DNA of 64,000 nucleotides from Scytalidium lignicola (lineage: Eukaryota > Ascomycota > Leotiomycetes): assembly GCA_002812745.2 (NCBI GenBank), contig NCSJ02000016.1, positions 186,001 through 250,000 on the forward strand. The letters are read 5' to 3'. The notes beneath the pieces were generated by a model, which did not search any database, was not told the origin of the DNA, and saw only the letters and a list, made by a program, of their open reading frames with translations. A program made the position numbers and the translations under genes. This document shows, piece after piece, positions 10,819 to 25,860 of the stretch (position 1 is the stretch's first letter; each line of letters begins with the position of its first letter).

Positions 10819-12848
10819 TATCGGAAATTTTTAATTCAGCAATTCAGAGAGACCAAAAGCGACCNAAAAAAAAATCAGCAAGCAGGAGCAATTCGGGGTT
10901 TAATTCTACTAATAATCCACCCGACTCCAAGCAGAAAAGAAAGAAAAAAACCAAAAAGTCTTGATGGTCTTGCCAGCTATTCGCGTGCGAAAAGTCTCTT
11001 TTTTATCAAAGTTACGATCGGGGTCTATGTCTTCATGATGATATGGCACCCTTCTGGAAGGTATTCTTTCAATTAATTTTCTATGTATTCGATAACGGGT
11101 GGGACGGATGTCTGGAATAGCGCATCTTATTGCACCGTACATACATTCTTTTCAGTAGGATATTTTAGTTTTCGAACTTCTTTTTGGAAAAGAGCGAACA
11201 GGGCGGGCAGATTGCGCATTTTACGAACAGTGTTTGGGTGGACAGAGCTTTGGCAATGCTTGGAGATACTATGCATATCTATTATATGGGTTGGAGGTTT
11301 TTTGAGCGAGCGGTAGTCCGATTTCTCCCCCCTTGTTTCTTTCTTTACAACACCACGCCACACTCCTACACACACGCACACACACCCTCATACCTTCGTT
11401 TTTTTACAGGCTTGGAATGATAGATACCCCCTCCGCCAAACCTAGTACACACAGTCGCACAATCACACAAACACAGTCAGACTTATACAGTGGCGTCAGG
11501 CGTTTCTCACTATGGAACGGGTATTATTTCTGATATAGGGGAGCAAACAATTCAATTTGAATTGGATTGGATGGATTGGATTGGATTTGATCTAGGAGGC
11601 CTGGAATCTTAACTCTATATGAATGCTTATATAGCGATTATGATGCAGTGATATACTTACANTTTTTTTCTTGGTTGCGTGTGAAGTGTGTGATGAGTGT
11701 GTACAGCTTAATGGGAAGGGGGGAGTTCTAGTGATGGTGTATGATTTGAGTGGATACTGTCTAGAGGAGAGATGCATAAAGTAACTTCTGTGATCTTTGT
11801 TGATGTGACTTATGCGAGAGATAACGGGACTTAAGGAGGCGCCCCTATCTTAGGTCATATATATGACAGTGTGTTTGTTTTCGATTCGGTTGGAAGATGG
11901 GATGTCCTTGAAAGGTTTCCGGGGGAGGGGGGCAAATTTTGGAATCAGGCTGGTTAGATTGAATCTCAAATAGTCTCGAATAGAAGAGGATAGAGAGGTT
12001 CAAGGCTAATAAATGATAATGAGAGGGAGAATCTAGATAAAACTCTACTTGGCGTAGTCCTTTTAGGATCCTTTTTAGAATATAGTCTTCTTTTTTGATA
12101 AAGAACTACGGATAAAGAATGTGCATAGGGCGTACTCACGATCAAGAAGTTATATTCTAGTGTTGCAAAAATGACGACTTGGCTATAGAAAAGTGATTGC
12201 AATCTTAAAACGGTATTTGTACTATACTACTGAACTGTATGGAGACAAGGTATTGTGTTCACATGGGAGCAATGTTAATTTTTAATTGAAAGGATTGGAG
12301 GACAATACGGGGGAACAAGAAGCGCTGGACGGGAGCTCTCACAGAAGGTTATGTTCTATAGTTAAATGTGGTTTTGGGATTAATGATTTCACNTTTTTTG
12401 ATATTTCTGAACGAGAAGATTTAAAAACCCGGTTTCCAGGGGGGTTTTCTGAATTTTCAAGNTTTTTTTGTTCTTTTCTCCTTTGTTTTGTGGTGGGCAT
12501 TCCCATCATATGAACTCCGTTCCAAAGAAAAACAACAGGTCAATGTAATGCCATGCCATGCCAATGAATCAAAAATCAACGCAATGATAGGAAAAGAAAA
12601 GGAAAATTCCGTAAAGTCATCGTCCATCATCGTGTCGTCATGAAAAAGCAATAAAATCAACGCACTCTATGAAAGTAAGAAAAACCAATCCAGTTCCCAT
12701 GCACCAAAGCCAATGCAATCTAAAAAGCCAAAGTCGATACAGTTCAATGTACCAATGCAACTCCGTTCAAATAAATCGGAGTCGTCGTAAGGTGAGCCAT
12801 AGGTCACTCGGTGATCTTGCAATTTTGAAAACTCCCTCAAATGAGCTC
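10819..12848. other. intergenic between convergent genes
   Basis: The 2 kb lie between the 3' ends of the 8308 gene (+) and the caspase-fold gene (-). It holds AT-rich sequence, a GGATT-type repeat near 11565-11590 and Ns at 10865, 11662, 12393 and 12462. The open frames are short, low-complexity and unsupported. No gene is visible. Confidence 0.55.
11563..11590. repeat. ATTGG/ATGG microsatellite
   Basis: Tandem, slightly imperfect ATTGG units in a gene-free 3' region. Confidence 0.7.
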
Positions 12849-14750
12849 CTAGTTTTCTTGTCCAGTCCACTCACTTGGAATGGTTCCTCGGCGGTGCTTG
12901 ACTGGAGACATAGACCGAAGTCTCTTGCTTGTGGCTTGAGAGATAGTGCGGAGTGATTGGCGGATTGTTGGAGTGCGTAGCAACTCCCGTTTTTCGATGT
13001 TGTACATGACGGTACTAGTTCCGGGAACAATGCTGACGCCAGAGCCTGGTACCTTGTTGTCTAGTCACCGTTAGTATTTTGTAGTAGGAATAGAGAACTG
13101 GAAAATTGACTTACTTCTATACTTGACTAGGCTGTCGAGCTTAGCCACCGCTTGTTGCCTACTCCAACCCGCAGTCACGATGCAAGCCGCAATGTACTCA
13201 TAACCCTTCATGAACATATGACCAGTAGGAGGACGGTCAAATAAAGGATATGTCCTGACCAATTCATAGACTTGGATCCATGGTTGCTCCCCCCATAATG
13301 GATACCTAGTAGAATCCCAGCGCTGGCAGTCAGGCATTTGTATTTCCAAGTACTCTTTATAAAGCGTGGCTGCAACCATTATCTGGTTCATGCGGTATTC
13401 AATTTGCATGTGCCAATCTGCCAATTTCAACATTTCGGGTCGTTCATTCAGCTTCAGAATTCCGTGTATAGCTCCATGCAAAGGAACATTTTTTGCTGTG
13501 TTATCCGGTCCTGGGTAGCTGTTCATGTAGTATTTTACTTCCCTCTTGACCGTTGATAGCAACTGATCATAGCTTAGTACTTTTCCGGGCCCAAAACGAT
13601 ATTCTCCTCCTGGTGGCTGGGGTTTGGAACCGGCAGCTTTCAATAGGCTGTACCGTTGTGCAAAGACGTTCAATGGAAGTCCTGTTCTTTTCGTATATGA
13701 CATCTCCCATTCATCATTCTGCGCAGAGAACATCGGCGTATTCTTCACGGTTGACACTGTGCCCGGTGTGACAGCAGAGGGAGTAAGAGTTGCTAATATA
13801 TCCATGATTACCTTCACGAAGCCGGCGTATGTAGGATGCTGTGTGTAATCATCTTTGATATCGGTGTTATCCTCAATGGTCATTTCACAAAGGGCCTTGG
13901 CAATAGAAGTAGCATAAGGACTACCGCAGTAACGTCTGTTAACGCTACCACTAAGTGGCCACGCCAGACTCTCCTCCCAGGGTTTTGCACTTGCCATAGT
14001 AGTGACATTTAGATTGGGGTTTACTGCCCACGCACCACTGAAACAAGCCGTTGTAAATAGACAAATACCAGTATCGAGCCTGTTACCAATTGCTCGTCTG
14101 AAGTGGTCTTTGGTGAGCTTCGGGCTTGATTCCGATCCATTGCCGCCGATGACAAATGATTCATTCGCATCATCGCCGTGAGCGAATATCATGACCAGAA
14201 GAGGTCGATCTTCGCGTCTAGCTATAGCAATCGATTCCGATAATGTAGAGATAAACCGATCTAGCAATTCTCTTGCAGGAACAACTCGAACATCTGCAAC
14301 TTCAGGGAGCATTTTTTTGTTGAGAACAATTCGACGCTCTACTGGCGCTCTAAGATTTGCATTTCCGTGAAGATACTCCGTATATTTGTCCACCAAATTC
14401 TTAGGAGACACACAGGCCATCCAAACTTGGTCAGAGGAAACCGGTTTCAGCAAATGGTGGTAGAGAAAAAAGTCGGAGAAGAACCACCCATCTTCCCGTG
14501 GGTCTGCCTGCCCATTGCTGGTTGTTCCTGGTGTAGGCGCGTCCGTGATTCCACAAATAGCCAAGATCTTAGTATTGGGACGAACATCTGGAATAGGACA
14601 TCGAGTTACGAAGCTTGGTCCGTCAAGGAGTATGTTGTGCTTAATCTGAGACTGGGTCCTGAACTGCCCCCCGACTACACCCCCGAGGTTTAAGACGTTG
14701 AGCTGCTCAGGGAGTTTTTCTGTAGCCTTTCTAAGCGACGAAGCAGCCAT
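12849..14750 (-). CDS. caspase-fold (clan CD cysteine-peptidase-like) protein
   Basis: Two exons, 14750-13115 and 13060-12849, joined across a 54-nt intron with a perfect donor (GTAAGT) and branch (TACTAACGG), give 616 codons (615 aa). The region at residues 55-245 reads as a caspase/legumain-type fold: strand KILAICG, strand VWMACV, then LLVMIFAHGDD (His191) and GICLFTTACFSGAW (Cys236). Hydrophobic strands running into His-Gly and into a Cys followed by a small residue are the clan CD dyad pattern; the spacing of 45 lies between legumain and metacaspases. It is not a canonical metacaspase, because the DSCHSG motif is absent. The remaining 370 residues are unrecognised, and the last exon is basic (ATSKRLRSMSPVKHRR). 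Activity is inferred from motifs only. It sits next to a minisatellite and an orphan paralogue pair, in an accessory-looking stretch. Confidence 0.8.
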
Positions 14751-15010
14751 CTTATGGAAGTGAACCTTGTAAGAGAATAATGGTCAATACAAAGATGAGA
14801 TTGTGTGAAATAGGGACGAAGCATTAATAGATGAGTATAGATGACACAAAATATAAAAAGAGGTGTGGCTTACCTGTGTCTGATAGTTGATAATGAGAAT
14901 TGTAAATAATTGAAAGCTGTTGGAGAAAGTAGAAAGTTGGTGAGTTTGAAAAGAGAATGAAGAGAAATAAAGGAAGTTGTGTGCAAGATTAAGATGGGAG
15001 GATGAGTGAA

Positions 15011-15244
15011 TATGTAGGCAGGAATGGAAATAGTGAATTTGGTAGACTGCCAGTTCAAACAAGAATATTCAATATGTAGGCAGGAATAGTAAATTTGGTA
15101 GTTTGCTAGTTCAAACAAGAATATTCAATATATAGGCATGAATAGTGAATTTGGTAGTTTGCTAGTTCAAACAAGAATATTCAATACGTAGGCAAGAATA
15201 GAAAGTGAATTTGGTAGTCTGCTAGTTCAAACAAGAATATTCAA
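15011..15244. repeat. four-copy minisatellite, unit 56-62 bp
   Basis: Copies begin at 15011, 15073, 15129 and 15185, each opening with a variant of TATGTAGGCAGGAAT and ending with AGTTCAAACAAGAATATTCAA. The first copy is longer (62 bp), the next two are 56 bp and the last differs by a short insertion. The repeats abut directly, with no unique spacers. They start about 260 bp upstream of the caspase-fold start codon. Confidence 0.92.
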
Positions 15245-16296
15245 TATTCTAACTAGCTATTGTGGAAATAAGAAACTGCTGGTCCAGATAGAAATGATTC
15301 ACTTAACTGCACACAAATAGGCGGGGTTACACTGTATTCCCAGTCAATAAGCTAATCCGTTTGATTGTCTGCGAGCAATCTTAGAATCATAATGACGACA
15401 CCTATCACACATATCGAATTTACAGATGATTCATAAATGTTTGTAGAAACAATAACTTCTGATTGATTACAATAGCAATCAGGAACATGAATTGCGGTGA
15501 GCAAAGTTGTCAATTGAAAAGAAACAAACTTTGTATTAGGATATGCTGATATCCTCGACAAAGTTCCACAACCGCTTGATTACAGGTGGTATATAAAACC
15601 AGAGCCAGTCATTGCAGTGGTGTGTCAACAATTAAAGCTCAGCAATCAACTCTCTAGCAACATGTTACGGAGATACAGCACTTACCCGTAATCTTACCAC
15701 TAAGTATTGAAGCAGAAATGAGATGAGAGGACTGGGCAGATTAGATGCCAACTTGATGAATAGAGCTGAAAAGGAAAGAAATACAGACTTGAAGGAATAG
15801 AAACACAGAGACTTTGACATATTAAGAAATGATGAAATCGGTCCAAAAAGAAAGTTGCTCAACTCCTTATACAAGACTAAAAACTCTTGAGATGAGATCC
15901 CAAAGCTGAATGTACTTCTGTTCTCCTCCCCAAACGTACACAAATTCCGAGATCGGTTTGAATGCATGAATCATGAATGGATTGCACAGTGTCAATCCAG
16001 GACCACGGCGACGAAGGGAAAGGGGAGGATGTTGCATTCCATAAATGAGGTTCTTGGGCCAATCATCGGCTTCGCTTGGGTCTGTTTCAACCCGCGCGGA
16101 CGCTAATTAGTCCAGATGCCATGCAGGAACAGGGTAGATCTGATTGGAATCCAGCCTGGCGGGATCAAAAATGGAGGAATCGATACACATATACATCTTT
16201 CAAAAACAGATTTATTCATGGCTCATATTTATGGCGTTCAGTATGATTATAGTAATAAATAGAATGATATTTACAGTTTAGATTTATAAACTGACT

Positions 16297-16327
16297 TACT
16301 TTTCTTACTTTTCTTACTTTTCTTACT
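16297..16327. repeat. 9-bp tandem repeat (CTTACTTTT)
   Basis: Three to four near-perfect copies of a 9-bp unit in AT-rich intergenic DNA 260 bp beyond the stop of the 16585-17568 gene. Confidence 0.75.
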
Positions 16328-16584
16328 TATTACTCCTTGACTGCTTTGAGAAATCTTAACATCGCACGTTTTCAAAATCTAGAAACGGGGCCTAAACTTT
16401 TATAATCCTTGATATTGAACTAATATTCTTTAAACCTATGTTATAGTTTGAAAACTATTCTCCTTAGCGTTTTAATATTGTTTGGAAGTTTTATTGTTAA
16501 ATAAATGAGCGTCAAAACAAAAGAGAGAGTTAGACCTCTGAAGGTAACCTTGCCCAGAGGTAGAATGCTCATAGCACTCTATAT

Positions 16585-17568
16585 CTAGTCAACAGGGATT
16601 TCATCGTTAATAGGATTGCGAACCTGCCCAGCAGCCGTATCATCAATAAACGTCTTAATCTCGGGATGTATCTTGTTCCATGTCTCCTCGTTGAACTTGT
16701 AGTCCCTTCGCGCAAAGGCGAAATCGACTTCGATATCGTTATAGCTACTCTTGCCAACAACAATTTTTTTCATATTTTGGCTGATCCTATAGGAGATATT
16801 GCGAAGAGCTGTTCGAGGAGTTAAGTATTCGTGCAGATATTTATATAAGATCTAAGGAGAAAACTCACATGCAACAATATCATCTCTCCTCTCGTCATAT
16901 GTGTAAACATGAAACAAGACCCAAACAGCTCGATTCTCCGAAGTCTTCTCAGTTTTGATAATCAATTCTGACAGTCCCTTAAATGCTTCCTCAAGCTTGC
17001 TTTGGATACCGGTTGGTACGGCAAGACCAGCAATCATGTGTTTGAGAAGATCTAGATGAAACTGTACTTTTTTGACCGAGATGCCCTTGCTGAAATCCTC
17101 TCGTTCCGGGTTGTAGATCCTTGAAAGCGATATGTTAGATCCTAGTCTTCTAGTTCTTGAAGGATTTAGTTGGACTTACCAAGCGCAGTTCTCGCTCAGG
17201 AGCGTATCGACCACCTTTACACGATAGTCTGAGCGCTTCCATGCTGATGCGTCTGACTGATCGCTTGGAAGTTTTCCTTCCTTCTTCCTATTCTTGGTCT
17301 GGATGCCTGCATGGACGTCTAGCCACTGATGGGTCAGGTTCAGCATGTCGTCAAGCTTTTGGAGTCGCTCATTGAACTTTGCAGGGATTTTCTTGGCCCT
17401 CAGGTTCACATAGATGATAGAATCAGGGTCATTGACTCCCATGTCGTCCTCAGTGGGCTTGTCATCGGGAGCGAACGGAACTCCAGGTGGTGGTAGAATA
17501 ACCGGAATACCGGTCACACTGGCAATCCAGTCATGAGTTTCGATGATAGTGGAGGAAGCCATGGTCAT
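16585..17568 (-). CDS. hypothetical protein, paralogue A of a head-to-head pair
   Basis: Not recognised. Three exons, 17568-17180, 17119-16869 and 16808-16585, sum to 288 codons (287 aa, or 285 from the second ATG). Introns are 61 and 60 nt with GTAAGT and GTGAGT donors. Intron 1 splits a Trp codon (TG|G) and intron 2 is phase 1 (T|CT, Ser). The protein is soluble-looking with no signal peptide: a Pro-rich segment (ILPPPGVPF), helices around FNERLQKLDDMLNLTHQWLD, then KRSDYRVKVVDTLLSENCAW at the exon 1 end. The last exon has WNKIHPEIKTFIDD. The plus-strand gene at 19312 has the same three-exon plan, the same two intron phases and the similar exon-1 ending NYRAKVIEVLRSEDEAW, so the two are diverged duplicates. 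Role unknown. Confidence 0.75.
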
Positions 17569-17687
17569 CGGAGTTCTTTAGGGAGAATTGTAGCCAATAT
17601 AGGATAATTTTAAAGGAGCAAACAGGAAATGAATAATCTTGGAGTGTTGTGTTGTAGAAGTGTCTCCATTACTGCTGGATGGTGCCC

Positions 17688-17695
17688 TATTTATA
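17688..17695 (-). promoter_or_regulatory. TATA box of paralogue A
   Basis: The minus strand reads TATAAATA 120 nt upstream of the ATG at 17568, at a plausible distance for a core promoter. Confidence 0.55.
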
Positions 17696-18743
17696 CCTGG
17701 AGATATTGACCAAGTCATCTAAGCTCACAAGAGATGATTGAAACCAAATCATTAACAGCGTAGATCGTCGTGTAGAGTCTGGCACGTTGTACTCCGAATT
17801 CAGCAATGGTGTGATCAGACCGACTTATCTGTGCATTTCAGCTGGAAGCATGAATGTGGGTATAGAATCCTACAATTCTTCAAGCCTCTCGTCTCCCCGC
17901 CGCCTGCTCTACATACATCACCGTATAAGACTATGCATGAAGAATGGGACTGGTCGAGTTCAGGATGTTGATGCATTCTTCGGCTACACAAAGTATACAG
18001 AAGTTATAGATGCATAGTTTGCTGTCCTCATGATCATGGATGATCATTTTTGGCTGGATCCAGCTGGATCCAACAGTATACCAGAGACCCCTCGTACTGA
18101 TACTGCTCTTTTATTCCACTATTGCTTGCCTGTCCTGATACCACGTGAATTTCCACTTGCAGTGGAATACGCATCGATGCTGGTCTAGGCGTGTAATTGG
18201 GCTGACTGAGGGTATTTTATGGCTGGTTTATGTAACTCTATCATACCATATCTGTGGAGCAACAATGAAAATCGATGGTCTCGAATCCGGTGTAGTCGAG
18301 AGTGTTTCCAGAGAAAGGCTACCACAACGGGTATCCTTCATGCAAGCACATTGAGTTTGATAATTGTAGATCCGAGGGTTTTAAGATGCTTACCAAGTTG
18401 TCCAGACAGTTGATACATTGAACACAAATCTATTACTGCTGTCGTCTGTATGTCCATGTCGTGATAACCAAAAATTGTTGTTCTCCAACTCTGAGATCGA
18501 CGTTGAGGTTTTTGGCCGGCTAGGGTAGCATCGAATCCGGCATCATCAGCTCGCCACAAACCAATGCTGTACGCCAGATACAACCGGCACCTCCCGCCCA
18601 TCTCCCGCCCATGCAGCGGATTGGCGGGTGATCAGCAGTGCATCAACCTTGTCAGCCACGATTCTGAGTTATTGAATATGTGCTTGTCATAACCGTAGGC
18701 TCCACACTCTAGCCCAGCCTAAATTGCTCGTTCCACATATGCC

Positions 18744-18789
18744 GTCTTGGATATCGAAACGATATTTTTCCTGTCTTGATATCCAAGAC
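18744..18789. repeat. 12-bp perfect inverted repeat, 22-nt spacer
   Basis: GTCTTGGATATC at 18744-18755 is matched by GATATCCAAGAC at 18778-18789. A third partial match (GAAACGATAT, CTTGATAT) lies within the loop. It could form a hairpin or be the remnant of a small mobile element; no target-site duplication was evident. Confidence 0.6.
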
Positions 18790-19198
18790 TGTATAGCTTT
18801 ATGATAGACCATCCTGCGCGAGATTCATTAGTACCCTTTCGGATCTCTCTGCATAACTCAATGAGGGTATTTTTAAGGGTATTTTTGAGCTATTGATATT
18901 AAAGATGCGCAATAGGTGCAACCCTTTCTAACAATGGAAACTGGTGTCCGATTCATACACGATTACTGGCTTGATTTCATATCTACCATCAGCTAGCCTT
19001 CGAAATTGATAGTGGAGAAGTGTTTCCCAGCTTCCGAGAGGTTTCAACATTCTGGTTTGATAGCGAGTAACAGTAAGTCATAATGGACCACATAGATGGT
19101 GATGATTAAGAGAAAGGATGGATCATCGGTCCTCTGTGCAGCGAATCTCTCAGCTGACTAAGCTTTGTACCTCTGTGTACCTTGAAGACCACAAGTCT

Positions 19199-19206
19199 TA
19201 TAATAT
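19199..19206 (+). promoter_or_regulatory. TATA-like element of paralogue B
   Basis: TATAATAT occurs 113 nt upstream of the ATG at 19312, mirroring the distance of the TATA box in the divergent paralogue. Confidence 0.45.
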
Positions 19207-19311
19207 TTATAGCTCACCTACAGTAGACCGAGAGGGTTATCCAGCCAGTTTTCTTCATCTTTTCCCTCACACTTCTTTCTCTATTTAATTCTTGCGAAAT
19301 ATCTAGCAATC

Positions 19312-20245
19312 ATGTCTTCATACCCCCTTCCAGAGATTGATATTACTTCTATTCTCACTGATAAACCGTATTCTGGGAAGGCAACGGTAGAGGTTGATGT
19401 GACAAATGACTATGGGACACCAAACCTTCTCTTTTTCTACTACATTCCGTTCCTCTCAGAGTCCATTNAAAAAAGATCTTTATGCCTTGAAAGATGATCT
19501 CCAGTCCTGGCATGCATATGAGCTGGAGCAGGCCGAAAGACAAGTTAATAAACAGATCAAAAATAAGAACTTACCTACCGACGATTCAATTACTGCTCGA
19601 ATCAAAAGGACCAACTATCGAGCCAAGGTCATCGAGGTTCTAAGAAGTGAGGACGAAGCGTGGTAAAGGTTCCAATGAAATACTGCATGAAATCAAGTTC
19701 TTACCTGACCTAACCGTTTGCATAATTGACAGGAAAATCATAATCCATGAGGACAGAACCCCATCAAATAAATTTGAGGCAAAGAGAGGGGATGTCAATG
19801 GAGCAATTCGTCTGGCGCTTCTACGTCGTTATATCGATCAAGATGGTCTTCCTCAACAATTCTCTGTCATTTTAAACACGGTCAGCGGCATTATCGCTGC
19901 AGATCCCAAGGCGGATCATCATTATTGGTTTTCCCACGCTTATTTGAAGTATGACAAAAACTCGAGAAAATTCCAGCCAGGTATGTTGTTTTACTACTTC
20001 TTGCTGCCATATGAGTGTGGTTCTGACAAGGATGTATAGATATCAGAAGCTCTTCGTTCACAGTCACCCAGAAAGATAAGGAGAGGGAGAAAGACAAGGT
20101 AATCATTGAGATTGCTCACCATGACTACAGGTTGAGCCTTGATCGGAACTTATGGGGAAAGAAACGACATCTTGCTGAGGATATCATCGAGGCTGGAGAG
20201 GAAATTCGCAAGGAAATGTCGTTGGACTTTTTCGTCAGTGATTAA
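19312..20245 (+). CDS. hypothetical protein, paralogue B; frame interrupted by one N
   Basis: Function unknown. Exons are 19312-19662, 19733-19980 and 20040-20245. The raw sum is 805 nt; leaving out the single N at 19468, which precedes a run of six A, gives 268 codons (267 aa). Intron 1 (GTAAAG...TTGACAG) splits Trp as TG|G. Intron 2 (GTATGT...TATAG) is phase 1 (G|AT, Asp). Both match paralogue A. Visible features are a hydrophobic patch (NLLFFYYIPFL), a charged helix (YELEQAERQVNKQIKNKN), YWFSHAYLKYD before intron 2, and a highly charged last exon (TQKDKEREKDK, then RHLAEDIIEAGEEIRKEM). No signal peptide or membrane helix. Sequence identity between the two paralogues appears low, so the pair is old or fast-evolving. 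Confidence 0.75.
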
Positions 20246-22718
<2,473 letters not shown>

Positions 22719-25700
22719 GCTGCATTGGAATGGATATACGAGAAATGACTATGTAGGATAGGATTTAAGCACTCTTATATCTTAGGATAGAAAGTAATAA
22801 TATCATAACTGTTTCCGTGGAAGCTTATATAAGCTTTCTATAGTAAAGTTAAAAGCCTTTGTGATTGTGTAATTGAATACAATGATACTGAGAAAGATTG
22901 TTATAACTTACAGCTCATATCCGCTAGCCTTGGTAAATATATTTTTGAGATGTCGTATAATGTCAACTGTTTACCAGGTGCAATGATATCAGAAAACTAA
23001 GTGTTAAATATCACTCAATATTTTCTGCCCAAAGACAACGACCAAGAGGTCTCATATGCCAAAGGAAAGAAATGGTACTGAATATCTTTCGCCGAAAGAG
23101 GCGAGCTGTTGAGAATGACAGCATTGAATGCAGAGGAAACATCATTTCGGCCAGCATCTCAAATGTTCCAAGACATAACAAAATACAGTCAGGTAGTTTC
23201 TAACATAGTGGTATATTTTCTTCTATTGATAACATCTTGAATTCTCAATAAAGGCAAATTTGGACAATATTGGAAATTTCTCCTGATTGCTAACGGTAAT
23301 ATTTAGATTGACTTAAAAAGATAAATTAAATGCTCAGCCTAGGTCCCATCTACTTCTCGTACCACTTCATAGACTGGTAAATGTGGCATTAATAATNAAA
23401 AAAGAGCCTGAGATTACCTTGAGTGTTCATAGTCACACGCAATTGGAGCTGTGAATCTATTTAGAATATAAGGAATATTCGCCTTAGCGGTGCTGATTGA
23501 GAATTCAACCACTTGGTTCAAGGAACTCAATGAACATCGGCATAAGTCTTTGCTTCTACACAGCATTTATTGCCGAATAAACCTAAATGTTTCCACTTCA
23601 CATACTTTCCGAGGAGAATAAATTAGATGAAGCAATCTAATTCTGGTAGAAACATTCCTAGCTGGAAATGCACTACCGTGCGGGTAATAAAAACAAAGCA
23701 TGGTGGTTCGCATAAACCCAACCATCTTAAGTTTTACCTTTCTTCATCTGAATAGGAGAAAGTTACTCACTGCTGCAATCTTCCCCCTGAATCACTATCA
23801 GTATCACATGCTTTGAAGTTCTAAAAAAAGGGGGGTTCGTCAGGAGGCGGGATCTGTTTCATGGAACTCCCAAAGCCCCGTGCCGTTATATCCACCCAAT
23901 CACTGATCCGCAGTTACATCCGCTCAGCAATCGCGTGGGAATTATACCAAAAATACCGGAAACCAAAAATAAAAAGGCTTGGACGAAACCAAAGCCGAGG
24001 AAAAGACAAGCCTCATTTTCCATCTGCCGGATGGGAAGTTCCCTAATACCAAGAAAGGTCCCTACGGGAGTAGAGGTGCACTAGCCGCGCCCAGGAATCT
24101 GGAAACCGAGCCAGAATCGGAGATACGTCAATGATGGCGGTTGATGCAGCCCTCTGACTACAGTACTAACTTCCACTAGCCCGTCCACACCAGCGTGCTG
24201 GGCGACCGCCTCCCCGTCCCAGCAATCCAGAACGGAGACAAGAAAACAGGGCGTGACAAAACCCATTGCCGTCCCGCTGGAACTGGATCTGGAACTGGAA
24301 CTAATTAGAACTGGAACTGGACCGAAGTCGTTTGCGGCCGGAAACCGCTATTAGGTCGAGATCGGCCAGCCCGAGTGGCCCACCGCCACGAGGCAATCCA
24401 GCATTCCAGGATAATCTTGATTAATTAGATTTCACGAATGTCTTCGCCTTCTGGGTTCCAGCTTGCCTGGGTGTTTTGTGTCAGTTTTTGGTACTTAGTT
24501 ACCGCAACACGGCAGGTGGAAGCGGTTGTTGTAGTGAGTAGTATGTTGTAGTAGTAGTTGATGTTGAGTCGTTTGTCCCGTCTGGCCTATCTGGCGTGTG
24601 CATCTGCGTCGTGTACTGTACGTTGGCCGTTCCATCCTCTCAGCTCTCGCCTCTGACGATGCTCCTTATCGACAACGGGGTTCTCGACAAGTGATGTCAG
24701 AAGGGAAAGGGGAAAAGAAGAAAAAACAAAAAAAGATAAATCACCAAAACAGTACAGTTGCAGAAGCTGTGCCGCCGCTTTGCCACGGCATCTCTTTTCC
24801 CCTGCGATAATCCCGTTTAATAACCCATCATTCGTCGGACGGATATGCAATCACTGCTGCCAACGAACGACCACACTGCCGGAGGAGGAGCATCCAACGA
24901 GGAGAAAAAGAACGGGATGGTTGACATTGTTGCTGGACTTGTAGTGCAAGCAAGCAAGTTGTGTGTGTTGAACGCGGACTCGGAACGCCACGCGCATTGC
25001 CTCTTGGCGTAAGCCGGTGCCTGTGTGTGTCTTTGATTAATATTTTGACTTCCTTGTTACTGTAACCCATCTTTTTTTCCTTTCTTTTTCTTCTTTCTCG
25101 ATCTGATCCTCGATAGCCGAGATCCCGAGAGAAAATGCCCCAAACTGCCAGAAACGCCAGACGACGCCCCTTGAAAAGGACGGACTCCGTTGTGGAACTC
25201 CGCTGGACTGGCACTTGGCGCAGTGGATTGCACAGTATTGTGGTGTATGGGCCCACCAGACACGCATAGGGCCATACGCCTTTGTGATGGAGAGACCCGG
25301 GTAACCGCAAGCAGCAATTGTCCAAACTGGTATTTTATGGCTAGGAGTAGTGAAAGTTCCATCTGCTCCATCTACCGTTACTCAATGCAGTAATACAGTG
25401 TCTTTGTTCTACCGGTACTGTAATGCGAACCATCGGGACCCCTTCGTGTCCTTTTGCCCAGTACCGTAGTCAAGACTGTACTGTACCACAGAACTGTAAT
25501 ACGGCAATACGGAGAGTATTCGATGTGGTAATAGCGGTGCGTTAGAGGCCATGAATATCTTCCCGACGCGCTACTGGCACCACTTCTTTTTCCCCCAGGG
25601 GTGGACGTCTTGCCGTTTTTACTGCCCTTGGAGCATGCCTGGCACGCCGGGCAAGGGTCTCTGGTAGGGTCAGGTAGGGGCTCTGGTTAGGGTCGGGATA

Positions 25701-25860
25701 GCTTGGCACGCTTGTGTCCCCCAAAGGGCATTAGTGCAACCGTTCAGTGGATCACACATTCAGTTATAGAGCAGATTTCGGTGTCATTATTGCCGTAACG
25801 GTTACGGTAGTTACAAGTGCAGTCCAGTCCAGTCGTTGGTGGCGTCTTAGTTCTTTTGGG

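Larger units (their letters stand above)
14751..16584. other. intergenic: 5' flank of the caspase-fold gene
   Basis: AT-rich 1.8 kb with the 56-62-bp minisatellite at 15011-15244 and a 9-bp repeat near 16297. Open frames are short, without recognisable motifs. No gene supported. Confidence 0.55.
17569..19311. other. 1.7-kb divergent intergenic region between the two paralogues
   Basis: Lies between two start codons facing away from each other. It contains a TATA-like box near each gene and an inverted repeat at 18744-18789. Short open frames at 17787, 18145 and 18338 have no supporting features. Confidence 0.55.

Noticed and set aside
12849..14750. Canonical type I metacaspase
   Set aside because: The DSCHSG-type motif and Pro/Gln-rich prodomain are absent; only the general clan CD pattern is present.
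15011..15244. Possible CRISPR-like array
   Set aside because: The copies abut with no unique spacers, and the genome is eukaryotic; it is a minisatellite.
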